A stretch of 64,000 nt of DNA from a virus. Position numbers and translations under genes: made by a program. The first letter of the stretch is position 1; each line of letters begins with the position of its first letter. Below are positions 62,303-64,000 of this stretch, piece by piece. The DNA lies in IMG/VR virus record IMGVR_UViG_3300044712_002465, positions 1 to 64,000 of that record. One strand, given 5' to 3'. Below the pieces are notes generated by a model. That model had not been told where the DNA came from. It was given only the letters and a program-made list of their open reading frames with translations, and did no database searches.

Positions 62303-64000
62303 ATGCGCCGAGCCCTCCTCGCCACCGTGCTGCTCGCCGGGCCCCTCGCGGCGCTCGCCGACTCGACCGTCACGCTCGACACGACGGCGCACGGTGCGGG
62401 CGGGAACACCTGGATCCGGTCCACGGTCGATCTCGCTTCGTCGAACGGCGTGCTGACCTCGCCCGTGTTCTCCACTGGCGGCGGCCGCCGCATGATCGTG
62501 TTGGCCGTGATGCTCGACGACAACGCGAGCACGAATCCGTCGCTGGACGCGGTCGCCTGGACGACGACCACGCCACCTGGCGCGACGGCGTTCACGCGGC
62601 TGCACCTGTACACGCCGCAGTCGACCAACGCGATCGACTTCTGGGGCGCCTGGACGGCGGAGGCGGTGTCGAGCGTCTCCGTGACGTTCACTCCGGGCGG
62701 GACCGTCACGGCGGCAGCGGAGCTGCTCGACGTCTACGCGCTCGTCGGCGCGAAGCACACGGCCACCATGAGCGACTCGGTGGGGGCGACGATGGGGGCG
62801 GTGGGGGCGCTCGCCACGAACATCACGCCGACCTCCGCCCAGTCCCTCATCCTCGGAGGGGTGCTCGAGCTCTACTCCGCAGTCGCGCTGACGGCGACGA
62901 GCGCGATCGGCACCTACGATGACACCTGGCCGTCCACGTACCATCGGTATGCCTACGGGCGAGTCACGACGCACGGGACGGGCGCCGTCTCCTTCGGGTC
63001 CACGACCGGAACCGTCGCTCAGACCATGGAGGCGGCGATCGAGATCCTGCCGGAGATCGTCTCCACCCAGGTCGCGAGCATCACGGCTCCGGCGTCGGTG
63101 TCCGCGGCGCTGTCCGTGAGCGTGCCCCTCTCGGCGAGCATCACGGGCCAGGCGACGATGACTCCGGAGATGGCGATCTCCTCCTCGTCCGTGGCGCTGC
63201 AGGCGAACATCACGGCGCCGGCGTCGGTCTCCGCCACCCTCTCGGTGTCGCATCCGCTCTCGGCCTCCGTGGCCGCGTCCGCGACCGTCGCCGCCGGCCT
63301 GTCGAACCCGGCGACCCCGCCCACGATCCGCGCGGGGTTCCCGGTCATCGCCAACCACGCGACGGCCGCTGCGCCCTACACGATCACCACCGCGGCCTTC
63401 AGCGCGAACGCCGGGGACGTCCTCGTAGCGTTCGCGCAGGCGTACACGCTGCCGGTCCTGCAGGGGTCCTCGCTGCGCTGGCTTCCGCGCGTGACCACCC
63501 GGAACAACGACTACGCGGGCGGGGTCGGGCACCGCTACCAGCAGACGACCATGTGGACCGCCGTTGTGCCCCCGGGCGGCGTGACGGGCGAGACGGTGAG
63601 CTTCAACGTCCCGACGACGCAGGAGTGGGGCTACGCGGTTACGGACACGCCGGCGCAGATCCAGGTGTTCGCCTTCGACAACGCCGGCGGCGTCGGGTAC
63701 GTGCGGTGGCGCGGCGCCGAGGGCAACCTCGGCGTCATCACCGCCGGGATGACGATGCGCGCGCGAGGGGGTGGGAGCCTCCTCCTCGCCGGCGGCTCGC
63801 TCTGGGGCGGCGCGTGGGGCGCGGGCGCCGGGTCCAGCCTCGCCGGCGCCGTCACCAACTCCATGGGCGTGCTCTCGCGCGTCTCGACCGGCGCCGGGAC
63901 CTTCGAGCTCAACACCGACAGCACGGCGCAGTTCTTCTGCTTCGCCGGGATCGAGATCCTCCCCGCGGGCGCGACGCCCCCGACGAAGAGGCTCCTCGCG
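62303..64000 (+). CDS. Large secreted repeat protein, runs off the window
   Basis: The frame is open from ATG 62303 to the window end (566 codons, no stop), so the C-terminus is missing. A Sec signal peptide (RRALLATVLLAGPLAALADS) leads to a beta-sandwich-like domain (NTWIRSTVDLASSNGVLTSP, MIVLAVMLDDNASTNPSLDA) and then a Ser/Ala repeat stretch with two copies of ITAPASVSAxLSVSxPLSAS and partial copies. A second copy of the sandwich-type domain starts near residue 345 (AGFPVIANHATAAAPYTI). It resembles adhesin or fibre-type proteins; its partner is probably the preceding lyase. Confidence 0.75.
   Translation, partial: MRRALLATVLLAGPLAALADSTVTLDTTAHGAGGNTWIRSTVDLASSNGVLTSPVFSTGGGRRMIVLAVMLDDNASTNPSLDAVAWTTTTPPGATAFTRLHLYTPQSTNAIDFWGAWTAEAVSSVSVTFTPGGTVTAAAELLDVYALVGAKHTATMSDSVGATMGAVGALATNITPTSAQSLILGGVLELYSAVALTATSAIGTYDDTWPSTYHRYAYGRVTTHGTGAVSFGSTTGTVAQTMEAAIEILPEIVSTQVASITAPASVSAALSVSVPLSASITGQATMTPEMAISSSSVALQANITAPASVSATLSVSHPLSASVAASATVAAGLSNPATPPTIRAGFPVIANHATAAAPYTITTAAFSANAGDVLVAFAQAYTLPVLQGSSLRWLPRVTTRNNDYAGGVGHRYQQTTMWTAVVPPGGVTGETVSFNVPTTQEWGYAVTDTPAQIQVFAFDNAGGVGYVRWRGAEGNLGVITAGMTMRARGGGSLLLAGGSLWGGAWGAGAGSSLAGAVTNSMGVLSRVSTGAGTFELNTDSTAQFFCFAGIEILPAGATPPTKRLLA

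Noticed and set aside
1-64000. CRISPR array, rRNA operon, insertion sequences
   Set aside because: No regularly spaced direct repeats, rRNA-like sequence or transposase genes with terminal inverted repeats were seen.

Overview
The window is one continuous temperate-phage genome (prophage or circularly permuted phage contig) from a very GC-rich bacterium. GC is high throughout by eye (not computed), genes are packed with 4-base ATGA/GTGA overlaps, and GTG starts are common. Exported lipoproteins and a periplasmic-style lysis cassette point to a diderm host. A high-GC proteobacterium or myxobacterium (Anaeromyxobacter-like) is my guess; the sequence does not prove it.

Layout. (1) 1-170: a tRNA 3' half (T-arm and acceptor strand) overlapping the 3' end of the integrase gene, with a terminator-like hairpin. 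No tRNA 5' half is visible to its left, so this looks more like attP than a finished attL. (2) 33-23469, minus strand: one long leftward early operon of about 40 genes. From promoter to end it runs: small regulators, YqaJ-type exonuclease, RecT annealing protein, SMC/SbcC-like ATPase, many small Cys-rich (probably zinc-binding) proteins, a YkgJ-like protein plus a SAM methyltransferase, a DUF5131 protein, a deoxyribosyltransferase-like protein, a HerA/DUF87 ATPase with twin winged helices, an ASCH protein, a C5 cytosine methyltransferase with six tandem repeats, an excisionase-like HTH protein and the integrase. (3) 23470-24650: the switch region. Two almost identical promoter/operator units face away from each other, one driving the leftward operon and the other an XRE repressor-like gene whose transcript would be leaderless. 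(4) 24650-30469, plus strand: small regulators, a replication initiator-like protein carrying a hairpin-rich candidate origin inside its gene, DnaB helicase, a ribbon-helix-helix protein, RuvC-like resolvase and a second tyrosine recombinase. (5) 30538-34667: accessory genes including a HigBA toxin-antitoxin pair and a DUF4031 protein. (6) 34668-55656: packaging, head and contractile tail. Order and families are Mu-like: TerS, TerL, DUF935 portal, MuF protein with an added HExxH domain, ClpP-type protease with nested scaffold, gpT-type capsid, gp36/gpG/gp37-like connector proteins, sheath, tube, frameshifted tail chaperone, tape measure, baseplate and fibre. There is no Mu transposase, so the phage joins a Mu-type virion to lambda-type integration and recombination. 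(7) 55653-56313: a two-gene minus-strand moron. (8) 56384-59312: amidase endolysin and a set of membrane proteins and lipoproteins. (9) 59327-64000: three consecutive genes with Sec signal peptides, including a heparinase II/III-like polysaccharide lyase. The last gene runs off the window.

The genes fit one life cycle. The switch region sets lysogeny, Int and Xis act at the tRNA site, YqaJ/RecT/DnaB/RuvC handle replication and recombination, the multi-repeat methyltransferase probably protects the DNA from host restriction, and the Mu-like module builds a myovirus particle. The most unusual signals are the six-repeat methyltransferase, a 15-bp element (CCGTGCCAACGGYGG) placed just before three late start codons in place of a Shine-Dalgarno sequence, the mirrored leaderless promoter units, the MuF-zincin fusion and the exported lyase module.
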